The notes beneath the pieces were generated by a model. The model had not been told where the DNA came from. It did not search any database and was given only the letters and a program-made list of their open reading frames with translations. Position numbers and translations under genes: made by a program. Shown here in pieces: positions 44,413 through 56,945 of a stretch of DNA of 64,000 nt. Positions within the stretch are counted from its first letter, which is position 1. Every line of letters starts with the position of its first letter. The DNA comes from Vesta saturnalis (Eukaryota; Arthropoda; Insecta; Coleoptera; Lampyridae): positions 1,155,001 through 1,219,000 of the forward strand of contig JARFJB010001963.1 in the NCBI GenBank assembly GCA_036346205.1, in the 5' to 3' direction.

Positions 44413-45954
44413 TAAAATTTCGTGTATAGATAAAGCATATAGCCTACAAAGGGTAATTAATAGAAAACATTTTTTAATAACATTTTTTCTTAGAATAATA
44501 AAAATATTCATAAACCAATATACGTCAACTTAAACTAAAGTGTACATTTTTTATAAAAGTTGCTCGCAAGGCTAACTTCAAGGTAAACTTCAAAACCTAT
44601 GACTAGCTAACTTCAAGACCAGCTTGTTTCTCATGACTAACAATTTTCTCAATGTGGAATAACCACGTTTTGTAAAACGTCTTATGTAATAGCATTGTCT
44701 GCCTTACAGATAAATTCTTTGTGTTTAAAACTGTTTCCTTATCTGGATGTGGATTTATAAACCTTCATGTTAATTATACTAGTATTTTTGAAATATCATT
44801 CGTATATAAGAATAATACAAGGTTTGCTTTAAACGATCTTCATCGTATACTTTAACAGTAAACCTTTTCAGATAGTTGATCACCCTATTAAAATGGAGCG
44901 TTAATAGTTTATAGAAGTACGGTGTAAATAAAAACACGCTACATAGCGATTGTGTTATAAACTAGTGGAGGTCGTTATTAATTCGTGTATAAGTTGAAGT
45001 TATAAGTAGAAGGTTACAACCGGTAATTAGAAAGTGTAATAACGTATATTACAACAAATAACACAGGTCCACTTACACATTTATATATATTGAAAACAAT
45101 TACTTGAAATAAAACGGCATATCAACTCTAATAATATTTTTAGAAATTATATTAACCATTTATATTGGTTTTAGACTATTAAATTAAATAGTGTTATATA
45201 ATTACACGGTAATTAGTTAAAAGTAAACGTGAACAGTGATTTCTTTACATATTGTTATGGAATTTTAAACATTCCAAACACTTAATATGGTTTTTATAAA
45301 ACAATTTGTGTATCCGTATATGAATATTTTCAAACCGATTTATTTTAAGAGAAAGGTAAATGTATGTTGCAGCAAGTGCGATAAAGATGATAAGGTTGTA
45401 TATTTTACACTCTAATTATAGGTGGTTTTTACACAACCTAGAAAGTTGTTCTTTAGTTTGACATGCAGCATGAAAACAGTAACTATCACTCGTAAATCAG
45501 TGCCTTAAAAACGTTGTTTAAGTACAGAGCTGGTAAGTGTGGTGTTAACATTCTTAACGGACGGATGGATATTATTTCAATGCAGGTAAACTATGTTTTT
45601 AATACTCGCTTTAGAAAACACAAACTGTTATGTAATTAATTAACTTAATAAAAATTGTTTCATTAGGATGCCAGTAATTTTTATAGTTCACTGAGGATTT
45701 TTTAAATTATGACAATAAAAATAAGTGTTCTATAATTAAATTTTACTGTCATTCAAATTCCCCACGTATGATTAATCCTAATACAGCTGCTATCTCATCT
45801 CCTCGTTAGAAACGTTTTCTCCAGTAGCATATGACCGTTTTAAAACAATAGGACCGATAATAATAATATCTTATTAATTATGCAATTATTGTATGCGTAT
45901 GTGTCTGCTCAGCCTCCAGGGTTACAACCAAAAGGACCTTAATACCATCAGAAA

Positions 45955-46065
45955 TAACCCTACCCCTAGACCAGCCCTAAGCTCCAACCCTAAATACAGT
46001 TCTAAGCCAAGACCAGCCCCCACCCCCAGTCCTCACGTTAGCAAAAGTCCTAGCTGTCAAAAGGT
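45955..46065. repeat. CCCTAAGACCAGCCC-type degenerate repeat
   Basis: A run of AACCCTA/CCAGCCC/AAGACC words is present in the right arm only, giving the arm extra length relative to the left. Coding is unlikely. Confidence 0.6.
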
Positions 46066-46599
46066 CCTTAATACAGCCATAAGGTTTAACCCCACAAAAG
46101 AATTCATAAAAATACGGGTAATACGGTCCTTCATGTAAGCGAGTAAAAATAATTAGGGTTGAAAAAAAGCCTCCGAAAAGAAAGGGTTGAAAATACGGTC
46201 TCACACGTGGATGTGCAAAAATAGGGGTGAAAAATACGCCCTACACGTAAGCGAGTAAAAATAATTAGGGTTGAAAAAGAAAAGAAAGGATGCGGTCTCA
46301 CACGTGGTGTGTAAAAATAGGGTGAAAATACACGTCCTATACGTAAGCGAGTAAAATAGGTGTTAAAAGGGCCTTCGAAAAGAAAGGATACGGTCTCACA
46401 CGAGGTGTGTAAAATTAGGGTTGAAAATGCGGTCTTACACGTGGATGTGCAAAATAGGGGTGAAAATACGTCCTACACGTAAGCGAGTAAAATAAGGGTG
46501 GAAAATACGGTCCCCCACGTGGGCATATAAAAAAGTGAAAGGGGGCGGGGCTTGTGACGTAAAAAAGGAGGGGTGGGGATGGTGCCCCATTACTACTCA

Positions 46600-46905
46600 C
46601 AAAGAATATCAAGGTGTCTTTCATACATTACATTTGAAATTTCAAATTTACCATGCATACCTCTGACATTCCACGTACCGACTCGCCATTCATTCCTTGC
46701 ACAGTCGTCAGCAACGGGGCCTGTCTGTTTCGACCTTGACCGCCCCTTGTAGCCAGGTCGATCCGAGGCAATTGTATTGTTTTCTTGAGTAATACCCTAG
46801 CGAGCAGACCGGTTACTGGCCAAATCGTGCCCCGGACGATGTAGCATTTTAACGGTATCGTCCTACTACCGGACAGTTATGTCTACTGTCACGACATAGA
46901 TAGAT
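46600..46905 (-). pseudogene. LINE endonuclease N-terminal fragment
   Basis: Minus-strand frame ARNEWRVGTWNVRGMHGKFE-ISNV carries the 'GTWNVR' start of the apurinic/apyrimidinic-type endonuclease of RTE-like and related LINEs. The upstream part (GC-rich, 46700-46900) looks like its N-terminal extension. It is cut at 46600 by the right end of the Maverick-derived element, so that element inserted into an older LINE. Confidence 0.65.
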
Positions 46906-47931
46906 ATAAATAATTAATAGATCGTATACCTACTGTATGAATGTCAAAAATGTACATATACATGTACATTTTTTTTTCTTTCTTAACTACCTTTCAATCA
47001 CACCACGCGTTTCAACCATACTGCTCTATACGCGATTCCTGGTTTTGCGTCCCTCATCGGACTTGCTGGTATTTATTAGCGACCAAACGATTCAATTATT
47101 ATTTATTTATTTTACTTATTTATTTATTTATTTTATTTATTTTTTTTTAGCTTTTCGAGTTATACTTATTTCAATGTCATTTAATATTTATTTATCAAAT
47201 CAGTTTTATTATTGTCGCGAGCCGTGATACTTAAACAAATATTTTATTAGTTCTCTATGAATTCATCGTTATTGCAACAATGTATACCTGTTCGGGTCCA
47301 CTCCTTGGACAAAAGGTTTACGTTTGCTTTATAATTTTTTAAAGTTAAAGTTTTAACAATCACATGGGTTTAATAGAGTCGTATTTTTCGTAAATACTGT
47401 AGCAATCCTAAACGTTATTTCAATCTATTTCAATTAAAGAGCCTTTTACTGGTTAGATTATCATTATCTTTGTTTATTATTACTATTCAAACCGCTGGGT
47501 ATAAAAACCTGTTCAAACGCTTACCCTTATTTAATTGATTTAGAAGTTGTCATTTAACATTTATTGTGCACATTCTCCGAGGACTTCTCAGTACGTTTCA
47601 GACGACAACCTAATAGCAAAGAGTAGGATTTTGTATATTAGGGTATGTTTTCTTACGCTGGACATACACTCGAATAGGTGTTGAGTGTACAGGTATGGTG
47701 TTGTTTTGCACAGGGGATCGATTAATAATCTGCCAAGATAGAAAAGAAATATAACGGAAAACTGGTCTGGTATATGATCGGTAAATTTTATGATTTATCC
47801 CGGAATGGGGCGGTAGGTGGAAACAACGGTTTCTGATTCCAACTAGGTCGGAATAGAAGTCAATAGCGAAGGTATCGAAATGACCGGATATTCAGGAAAG
47901 AAGTAAGTCCGTGAGGACTTCGGCAAAGAAG

Positions 47932-47933
<2 letters not shown>
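46906..47933. other. No gene recognised
   Basis: Low-complexity TTTA-rich tract (47090-47150) and mixed DNA. GTCCGTGAGGAC at 47908-47919 forms a short stem-loop. Confidence 0.4.
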
Positions 47934-47990
<57 letters not shown>

Positions 47991-48009
47991 TATATATATA
48001 TATATATAT
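47934..48009. repeat. (TA)n microsatellite
   Basis: TA tract with one GATA interruption. Confidence 0.95.
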
Positions 48010-49790
48010 GCAATAATGCATTGAGTAGTGTTGGTGGTGCCCTGCTCAGGACTCTTCGACCTCTTCAGCGCGTGGATTTCGTGGTTGTTGGGTTGCGTGG
48101 TTGTGTTTTATGCCTGTTGACATCGTGGAGTTGAAATTTGTGGTTATTAAAAAAAAGACGTTGTAGTGATGATTTTGTTGTTGGTGCAGATGTTGTGTGG
48201 ACTGTCGTGGTGTTGCTGATGCCCTGCATATCTGAAATAAACAGAAACATGTGTTAGATGTGTGAATACATTGTAACAAGAGTGGCGGGAGCCGTTCTCG
48301 GTACTTCCGCCTTCTCAACCTTGCCTGCGGTCGCTCGGCGTAACTGACGCCGGTCAGGGTTGAATATTATGACATTTTTCTTTGTTAGCCTTCGTCAGTT
48401 AGAGAGCGTTATGATTTATCATTGCCAAGGCAGTTTAGTAATATTTAATCTATTAAAAATCTAGCTAATCTTTACGAAAATAAAATTAGATTCCGTAGTT
48501 GACCTTTTTGTATAAGTTTCTTATTATAGCAAGCTTGCATTTATCTTTTCGATTTCATATATTTGTTTGTCGTCTTAAGTAATTTTCAAAAACTTATCAT
48601 TTATTGAAAAAGATAACTGTAATTGTTATCCAAACCTTTAAATTCGTAAAAAATTAATAAAAAATGTCATACCCACAAGATACGTATCGTTATTATGGTT
48701 GCTGATCGTGAAGGTTTGCAATTTCGTACTTATATTCTCCATAGCATTTTTTATTTTATAAAACAACTCGAATGTTCGCACCCTCTATGAGTTGTGATCT
48801 AGAAGTAAATCACCGTGGTCCTATTTGTAATACATGTACAAAGTACATCCATAATGCTTTTGACTAGCTAAAGCGCTCTTATTGGTGTAAGTGTAGATGT
48901 ACTACCATTGAGTAAAAAATCATAAAGAGGCGCATTGATAATATAAAAATTCGTGCTATATGGCTATCTCACTTTCCGCATTGTCCTGCGCCCCACTACC
49001 ACTAACTAAACCACTGTGTAGTGCTGATACCATAATGCGTCGTCCGTAAACACGAGTTTTGAATGTGATACGAAATTCTATGCAAACTTCACAACCACAA
49101 GAAACCCTTGCGTCACCTCTTTTATATCAGAGATTTATGAGTAATAATTTTATTAATGATTTTAAGTATATAAATAATTATGTACTTGTTTATTGGTTTT
49201 AACATCAATAAAACTTTATAATTGTATATCGAACTATTCCCATTTATTATTATTAATGCCCAAATTTTGAAAACTGTACTATATGAGACATATATGTACA
49301 CGTATCTATTCTTTAATTTCGTATTATTATTCCTAAGAGATTATTCTTAATAAAGGAACCTAGAAACGATGTTTGTATTAAATTTTGTTGTAAGTGTGCA
49401 GAATAATCCCTTGGATTTTACGTTAGTTCTAAAAAAAAACGTAGATATATTTGAGCATTGTTTCCTTTCACCCGGGTTACCACAAAATATAAGCATTTGT
49501 TTTTAACATTACATTATTCGCAGAGAGTATCAAATTTATTGCACAACGGAATATAGTTCCGCGCTCTACTTATAAAGCAAAAAGGCCGAGTATGATAAAA
49601 TATTTGCTACTTGACTAATAATAAATTGTTTTCTTCACAATAAAGGTATTCGAGTTGTCACGTAACACTGCAGTTTTCTTTATGTAAAAACTCATGTTAA
49701 ATAAAATTAACAAATCTGGCAAAGAATTTATTCAGTAACAAAATATAACAACAAATGAATACAAATAATAAAGCAATTATTTAATGAAGG
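48010..49790. other. No gene; GC-richer patch then AT-rich DNA
   Basis: 48010-48365 is T/G-rich and locally GC-rich, with short open frames on the minus strand that match nothing I know; it could be the untranslated end of a retroelement. The rest shows no feature. Confidence 0.4.
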
Positions 49791-49794
49791 ATGT

Positions 49795-50703
49795 AAAAGT
49801 TACAATAAATGATGTATGTGCCTACCCTCTTCTTCAATGCACAAACGCAAGCGAATTTTTAAATTTTCAACCGATTTCTGTAACATGTCTGGCGTAATAC
49901 AATTTTCGATAACGTTCCTAATGTTATTTTTTAGTTCTTCTAAGTTGTTCGGCTTAGGATTGTAGCACTTGCCCAGCTCGACCTATCCACTTTTGATTAA
50001 AAACATTATTTAATGAATCTCGGGCCTCCAATGAATAATGAGATGGTGCGCCAACTTGTTGAAAGTAAACGATGTCTCTAATTCCATCTTGAAGTAACTG
50101 TGGATAAAAAAACTGTTCCCACATATCCGTGTAATTTATACCTGTCAACTGTTCCGTAAAGAAAAAAGGTCCATAGATTCTTGTCTGGGACAACGCACAC
50201 CAAACATTAACTTTTGGACTATCGCGTTCAAATTCATTAAAAGAAGTGGGATTTTCAGAGCCCCATATTCTGAAATTATGTTTGTTATACATTCCGCTAA
50301 TGTGAAACGTTGCTTTATCAGACATAATTAACAATGTATTAGTTCATTCCTGAATAAATCTAGTAAAGTTTCGTATACGATTAGTCGTTTTTCATAATCT
50401 GACTCGTAAAATTTTTGGTAGATCTGAATTTTGTATGGAGTTAGTTTTAAAATTTTCAGAAACCTTTGAACATCACTTTTGGAAATTTCTAAAATTCCAG
50501 CAATCTTTCTAATTGAAATTCTGTGATTGCTAGCTTGTAGTACTTCATTAACAGACAAAATTTTGCATGCCACGTTTTAATAATATTTTTATTTTAATAA
50601 TTTTTACCAAATTTTCTTCTAAATATCCTCCTTGTTCGAGTGGTAGATTTAGTTTCTGCGTAAATTAATACTGTTTGAGCTTTTTCAGTCGCCGAGTAAA
50701 TCA
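49795..50703 (-). pseudogene. Mariner-type transposase relic
   Basis: From 50703: MIYSATEKAQTVLIYAETKS, TTRTRRIFRRKFGKNY, then IRKIAGILEISKSDVQRFLK and LKLTPYKIQIYQKF (two HTH parts). From 50334: MSDKATFHISGMYNKHNFRI (first Asp in SDKATF), NVWCALSQTRIYGPFFF, ITGINYTDMW-like block, DIVYFQQVGAPSHYSLEARD (second catalytic position now Val in QQVGAPSH) and NQKWIGRAG. A deletion removes the third catalytic region. The tail NLEELKNNIRNVIENCITPD and IEEEGRHIHHLL is intact. It has frameshifts near 50340 and 50580. It is a distant relative of the other mariner-type copies in this window. Confidence 0.8.
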
Positions 50704-51740
50704 TTTTTAAAGTGACTCCATACATTAAATGACTTCTGTTTTTGTGAATTGTCAAATTTGCTGGTTTTGGTTTCATATCCCATTATCGAAGCAAGAGTTT
50801 AATTATTTCACCTGCAAGTCTACATCTATATTCAAATGTTCCGACTGCTGATCTTCACAATTTGAATTGCCTAAATTTTTTGCATCCTTATTGAAATATT
50901 TCTTTCCGCGCTTATTCTGAACTGATGGATAGTTGAATTTGGATCGTAGCCAGATCGATTTCTTATAACAGAAAAAAATTTTCAAGTGCACCTGATCTTT
51001 TTTCAATTTATTCCATAATAATAAAATAGTTCTTATAGTCCATTGAAAACCTTTAAGGTAGTAAATATTTATTCTTCGCCGACTATTTTCAAATACCTCT
51101 ATGTTGTTAAATAATACTCAACCGGCTTCTAGGACCCTTTTTGTTTTAGCATTAAAAATGGACAGGGGACGTCATAGCAGGCTAAAATACTCTCCGGATC
51201 AATAATTACTTATGGACATTCCGCAGAAGCCCCAAGCAAATTGAATGCCGAGAGATTATTGGCTTTTGCGGAACCCGCTGAAATAATATAGCCCTCAGGA
51301 ATTTTCCAGTTATGCAATAGTCCACGAACTAAAAATACTAGCGCACTATTACCTACTTTTGGGGTTCATCCCAAAAATCACGTCTTCATACCCCTCAATT
51401 AGATCATACACTTCGTCAATATGTAAATGTTGCTTGAAGGATATTTCATCAAATGCCACAGCAAACACTTTCTCCCATGCTGTCATTATATTTGCCCTTA
51501 ACCCTTAGTTTTTGATGAGTTCGTTCTTCACCACAAAGAATAAAAATGGAAGCATTTTTTTGTAATTTGCTTCCATTGTGATTCTCTTAATAGACATTAA
51601 GAAACTCGACGTCATCATCTCCTGTGTCATTATAGCCATTAATTCACGGAACATTTTACGAAGATTTTTAGGTTGGCAAACCTTGATCCGGAATTATGTC
51701 ATGATTGTGACTTTTATAAAATTTTAAATTTGCAGTACCC
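50704..51740. other. No gene clearly recognised
   Basis: A minus-strand open frame (51006-50803, Lys/Asn-rich, IFFCYKKSIWLRSKFNYPSV) has no known family. The rest is unassigned and may include upstream parts of the gene relic at 51741. Confidence 0.35.
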
Positions 51741-52798
51741 ATGGTATGGAGAGAGCAAAAAAAAATCACTCAAATGATTGTTATTTTTGCAGCACATATG
51801 TTTCTGGATATAATTCTAAAAATAAGGAAGCATCCTAACCTTACTTCAGCTAAACGATCGGTAGGAGATGAACCGGGACTTCTTGTCCCTGCGCCACCTG
51901 AGTCTATGGATGACGTTTTACAGTCCAGTCCCGAATTTAGTGAAAGTCAACCAAATGATGATGAATTCCAATGTTCTCCAGAAAATTTAAAACCAAAGTT
52001 GTTTAGACAAGTTGAGTTAAATGAAGCAGAATCGCTCGGTTCTACACTGAAAGAAAAACATTTACTGGAATCTGGAATATCTATTTACCATTAAAGAGCA
52101 AGAAATGAACAGTTTGCTCAATTTTTTGAGCAGGAAGAGGATTTGGTTTACTGCCATGATATTGACAGTCTAATTAATGAATTTTGAATTGAGTACAAGA
52201 AGGAAGATTGGAGACTTTTAATAGACTCATCAAAAACGAGTTTAAAAGGTGTATTACATAGTTATGCTTCATTGCATGTTGCTCATTCAGTCCATATGAA
52301 GGAAACTTACGAAAATCTTGATATAATTTTACAGAAAATTAACTATACAGCTCATGATTGGATGCTGTGTGGAGATTTAAAAGTTATTTCCATGCTCCTT
52401 GGTCAACACAAGGGATTTACAAAGTTTCCATGTTTTATATGAGAGTGGGATAGCAGAGCAAGGGATCAATATTTGTCCCAAAAACAATGGCCCGTAAGAA
52501 AAACTTGGACACCCGGTGAGGAAAATATTTTGTACAAAACATTAGTAGACTCAAAAAACATTTTTCTGTCGCCACTACACATACAGTTGGGCTTAATGAA
52601 ACGATTTGTAAAAGCTTTGCCTGAAGATGGTGATTGTTTTACATATTTGTGTAGAAAATTTCTTTATTTATCAGAAGCTAAACTGAAATAAGGGATTTTC
52701 GTTGGTCCTGATATTCGTAAATTGATGGTCGATTCCAACTTTGAAGCAAAACGCTTTACAAAGAAAAGGGACAGGAAATACAAAAAAAGAAGCACCTA
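51741..52798 (+). pseudogene. Relic of an uncharacterised multicopy insect gene family
   Basis: Blocks in order: KRSVGDEPGLLVPAPPES, QFAQFFEQEEDLVYCHDIDS, DWRLLIDSSKTSLKGVLHSY, HVAHSVHMKETYENLDIILQ, WMLCGDLKVISMLLGQHKGF, TKFPCFIEWDSRARDQYLS-like, NIFLSPLHIQLGLMKRFVKA and FVGPDIRKLMVDSNFEAKRF. I know this order from dispersed, uncharacterised arthropod proteins that look transposon-derived, but I cannot name a superfamily. Stops at 52094, 52187 and 52441 interrupt it, and the expected C-terminal third is missing after FTKKRDRK. Confidence 0.6.
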
Positions 52799-53316
52799 AT
52801 TAATTCGCATTGTAGAAATGTAATATTATTTCATGTAAAAATTGTAACTTAATAAAAAATAAGTATGATTTTAGTTTTTATATATTAAATGTCCCTATTC
52901 TTTGAAATATATAATCGATGTTGTATTGTGAGAGAATTGTGGGTGATAAAAAAAATTTATACCCAACCCAATACGGCTTCAGCACCCAAAAATACATACG
53001 ATTTAGGTAAATTTGTTTAAAAAGTTTTTACAAAATTTTTTTTTGTTGGCCTGTGGTATTAGCAATTTATCTTTTTTTATTCGATATTAAAAATTAAAAG
53101 TGTATTTTTGAAAAGACATATTTATAAATACTTGCCTTTGATTTTTACAATAACGTCTTATTGTTTTGTTATTTTACTTACATAACAAGGTATTAATGTA
53201 ATAATTATTAATTTCATATTTATTTTTTTAAATAAAATCATTTCTGTAGTATAAAAATATTTTAAATTGCCATTGGATGTAATAAAAAAAAGCATAATAC
53301 CATTGAACTCAAAGCT
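52799..53316. other. No gene recognised
   Basis: AT-rich spacer before the piggyBac element. Confidence 0.4.
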
Positions 53317-53683
53317 TTAACCCTTTCTTGCCCAACCTTGGCAATTTGAATGAAACCTATTTTTTTCATTTAGTTTTAGTTTCTAACTACTGGGAAAAAT
53401 TATGAAAAAATCATAAAGTCACAGAATAAAGCATAGTGCCTTAAGAGGCACTTTGGGCACTTATGGGTAAATCACTGCTTTTACGCATGGTGCCTTGAAA
53501 GGCACTTTGGGCACTTATGGGTAATCACTGTCGGTACACTGGTCAACAAAAGTGGATAATTGTATCTACTAAAAACAAATTCTTTACTTACAGTACTTTT
53601 TTTATAAAACGTTAAAAAAATAACATAATATATGTATGAACGCAAGAATTAAAAAAAAATTGTAATAATAATAATATCAATTT

Positions 53684-56600
53684 CTACGTGTGAAACTGTT
53701 GAAAACAATTTCTGTCAGGAACAAAACAGAGTCTAATCTTGCATTTTATACATTGAATTGTCGTTTTTTTATGGCACGAACGGCATTTCCCTCTTGTTCC
53801 AAACTGTGGAAAGTGACTCACCTGATTTAAACAGCACAGTTTCTTCTTCAGCAGCCTGTAGCAGTTGGACTTTTTGACGTATCAGAAATGGGTGACCTGG
53901 AAACACTTCTTTTAGGCGTGTTTATTTTTTTTTGTAATATAAAAGGGCACTGACAATTTCTCCCCGGGATTTTTTTAGCCCTATTTTAGTTTCTGGGTGA
54001 TCGCGCTTGTATACACACTACGAATTTACGACTGAAATGTCAAGTAACTGTCCAAAAATTGACATATACCATTTTAGAGTGCGCAGGGGGGTTTTATGAA
54101 GAGATATCATCATATCTCCCATGTCTACTCCCCCCATGAACTGATTATACTGAGTAATTATATTTGGGCATGTGACATCCACTCTTTTTTTTCTTGTTTG
54201 TACCACCTCTTAATTTTTGTTATTGGGTCATAGCCTACAAATGATGAAATTAGGTAGACGGGCTTATTGTCGTACCATTTTATTACGCATAATGATTTTT
54301 CTTGTCGCAAACATAATCAAACTCTCCTCTCCAACGACAACAGCTTGTCGCTGATGAGTTTGTCATTGGCGCCTTTTAACTTGTTGGGCAGCAGACTTCC
54401 AAGGCTCAAAATGCCATATTTGTATCTTAGCAAGTGAACTAAGTCGGGGCTAGTAAAAAATCTATTGAAATATACTGCTGACAACTGGCGATCCTTGATT
54501 GATTGGCACAGTGCTACGACACAGTTTGCGGAAAATAATAATTCTTCCTCATCTTTCGGGAACTGAATATTTTGAAAAGTATCAGCCCCTGAGTAGGCCA
54601 TGAAAAAGTAAATTATGCCTGACATCTCCGCACGGGCAAAAAATTTGAACCCCCATTTAATGGGTTTCTTGGGCATGTACAGTTGGGGCAACAAAAAATG
54701 GGACATTATGGTTTTACAAGTTCAATGGGCATATCTACTTTAAGTAGTACTTGACCTTCGTACATAACAATTGCTGTTCAGTCAAACTTTAATGCAATGC
54801 ATCGATGACATAAGTAGAATGCTCTGATCAATTTTGATCTTATATTATGCTTTAGAATACACAACAAAAAAAAACTTTGGTCTGATATTTTAAAGTAACT
54901 AAAATCTAAAAAGAAAAAAAACAAAATTTGAAAAACTACATTTAAAAATGTAATTATAATACTTTGGTGATTAGGTCAGAATTTGTTAAAACAAAAATTA
55001 ATAAAGAAATACTTTTAGAGTAATTTAGTGATTAATGCAGTAACATGAAATTAATGTGTATGACCGCCCTCGTTGTTAATGCACTCCTGCAATCGTCTAG
55101 GCATTGACGCTACTGGCCACGGTAACAAACGAACGTTGTTTTCCTGAAGCCAATTTCGGACTCTCCGTGACGTGTGTATAGGTGCATTATCCTTGTGACA
55201 ATAAATTCATTATAACCACAGTAAAAATTCAAAAGTTAAATAAGATAATATTCATATCTTAACTTACTTGTTGGAAAATGTAGTCTTCTTCACCATATAA
55301 AACTTGAACAGAAGGAGTCATGATAGTTTCCAGTATGTCTAAATATGCTTCGGAATTCATGCGCCCGTCAATTATCCAGCAAACTCTTGGCCCGCGATGG
55401 CTTACCCAACCCCAAACATTTACAGAAAAACGACCACTACGTTTTGTAAAATTAACATATTCTGTTTCGCATCGGGTTCTAGCCGGTCGAAATACTTTTA
55501 GAGGTCAATTGTTAAAGCTACTGAATGTTTTTTCATCGCTGAAAATAACTGGACTCCAAAACTCCAAGGGCTCGTTGATATATCGCCTGGCAAATTCTAA
55601 ACGACATCCTTTGTTATCATTTGTTAATAGTTCTTTAGTGGCCGCTTCATATTGTTTTATTCCAACTTCTTTTAATCTCGTCCGAACCGTTGCACGACAT
55701 CCAGGAAATACTGTTTCATTTTTAGCAACTTTTCCTCATCTATTTCAAGGCATTTTTTCCTGATATGTTCCATAACAGGTCTAACTTTAACATACCTATC
55801 TTCACTAGTGAGACTCTCAGAGTTGTTTGAAAAATGAAGAAAACGTCTTATCTGTTGGTACTTATTTCTTGAAATCACTGAAGCCACTTTTTCATATCTC
55901 AGGTTGTTATTCCAATAGTCCCTGAAGCTGCTCATTTTAACAAGAACCCATCCTAAGTTCAATTGCAAGGAAATCAATAATGTCTTCTTTGGTGATATTT
56001 ATAGAAGTAGCAGCCACTTGTACGCTGTATAGGTTTGTCTGATAAACAATCAGGTCCAAAAGTTCATCATCAAGAAACCTCAGAAAATATTGTAAAATGG
56101 CTCTCCCTAATGAGCTTGGCAGGGTAACTTGTGGGACTGTGACACATTTTCTAAACGGTGTGTGCTTCCAGCTGAAAAAGGAAATACCGTTCAGTTATTT
56201 CTTACACAACACATAAAATAAAAATTAAGACAATAATCACACAATACTTACTTGAATGTAGTGTTTTTATTTTTCTTGACCAGTCCGCCAAGAACAGTTT
56301 TTCCCCACTGTTTTTCTTAGCATTAGGTCTTCTCTATAAATATGATATGATAGAAACGCTCACTGACGATCCACTAGCTTGAATGTTGTCAATTTGGTCA
56401 GTATTTCCTCTTGTAGAATTACGAGTACAAGACATAGTTCCCCTAACAATGCCAGAAACACTCACTGAAGATCCGCTAGGTTGAAGATGGTTCGGATGCA
56501 AAAATAATAGATTGTTTTTTCAACACTCATTTTACAGAACACGGTGGGTGGGTAAAAATATGCCAAAAAATGCATACCTGATAGTCATTTTGGGTGTGCG

Positions 56601-56945
56601 GTCCAGTTTGGTTTTCTGCAACGCCAATCGGTTCTTCAGAAATAACAGTGCCCTCAAAAATAATAGGTGTCGTGAGGATATCAAGTTCATCTCGGATTTC
56701 AACCTATAATATGTAATGTGTAACCAAAAACCATAGTAACTTTATATCCGTCTTCTGGCTAATACAAACCTCATGTAGTACATTGGAATTATAAACATCA
56801 AACACTTCCAACATTGATGCTTCCCTTAGCTCTGATGTGTTGTCAACGCCCTCTTCCTCTTTTTCATTGTTCGCATCAGAATCTAATCCCGTTTTCGGAA
56901 CAAGTGAGAGTATAAGCTCCCCCCTCTTTTTAAAATGTCTTGAAT
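53684..56945 (-). pseudogene. piggyBac transposase gene with introns, interrupted
   Basis: An acidic N-terminal exon (56945 to about 56770: KKRGELILSLVPKTGLDSD) and exon 56703-56578 (acceptor AG, donor CAG|GTATGC) come first. A Ser-rich stretch follows, with twice-repeated SGSSVSVS. Then FRKCVTVPQVTLPSSLGRAI, FLRFLDDELLDLIVYQTNLY, YWNNNLRYEKVASVISRNKY and IRRFLHFSNN. After the Tc1 fragment: LYMPKKPIKWGFKFFARAEM, SGIIYFFMAYSGADTF, VVALCQSIKDRQLSAVYFNR (catalytic Asp expected before NFFT, here YFNRFFT), NIITQYNQFMGGVDMGDMM (third Asp region) and the C-terminal Cys-rich domain GKCRSCHKKTTIQCIKCKIR and LCFVPDRNCFQQFHT, ending at TAG 53684. Several frameshif­ts and the insertion make it inactive. 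Confidence 0.85.
54720..55710 (-). pseudogene. Tc1-type transposase fragment with an intron
   Basis: From 55705: CRATVRTRLKEVGIKQYEAA, NKGCRLEFARRYINEPLEFW, VIFSDEKTFSSFNN (first Asp), GRFSVNVWGWVSHRGPRVCW, IIDGRMNSEAYLDILETIMT and GEEDYIFQQ. A 76-nt GT-AG intron (55267-55192) follows, then DNAPIHTSRRVRNWLQENN (second Asp) and VRLLPWPVASMPRRL, ending near the conserved INNEGGH at about 55050. The N-terminal DNA-binding part is absent and no TIR is visible, so this is a fragment inside the piggyBac gene. Introns are unusual in Tc1 genes. Confidence 0.75.

Larger units (their letters stand above)
41878..46597. mobile_element. Palindromic 4.7-kb Maverick/Polinton-derived element
   Basis: The ends are AGTAGAAGACGGGCACTATC (41878) and the inverse AGTAGTAATGGGGCACCATC (46597). 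Both continue through CCCCAC, TTACGTCACAAGCCCCGCC and TTTTTATATGCCCACGTGGG. The arms (41878-43675 and 44221-46597) mirror each other, with small losses and gains, around a ~545-bp centre. Maverick/Polinton elements start with 5'-AG and have long TIRs, and each arm carries a fragment of the adenain-like cysteine protease typical of them. No polymerase B, integrase, ATPase or capsid gene is present. No 6-bp target duplication could be confirmed (TAGGAG versus CACAAA). Confidence 0.75.

Noticed and set aside
47895..47930. Hammerhead-like motif around GTCCGTGAGGAC
   Set aside because: The stem-loop is right, but the required CTGATGA on one side and GAAA on the other are absent.
48046..48318. Minus-strand 90-codon frame in the GC-richer patch
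   Set aside because: Low-complexity Gln/His/Thr composition with an alternative overlapping frame of equal length; no family match.
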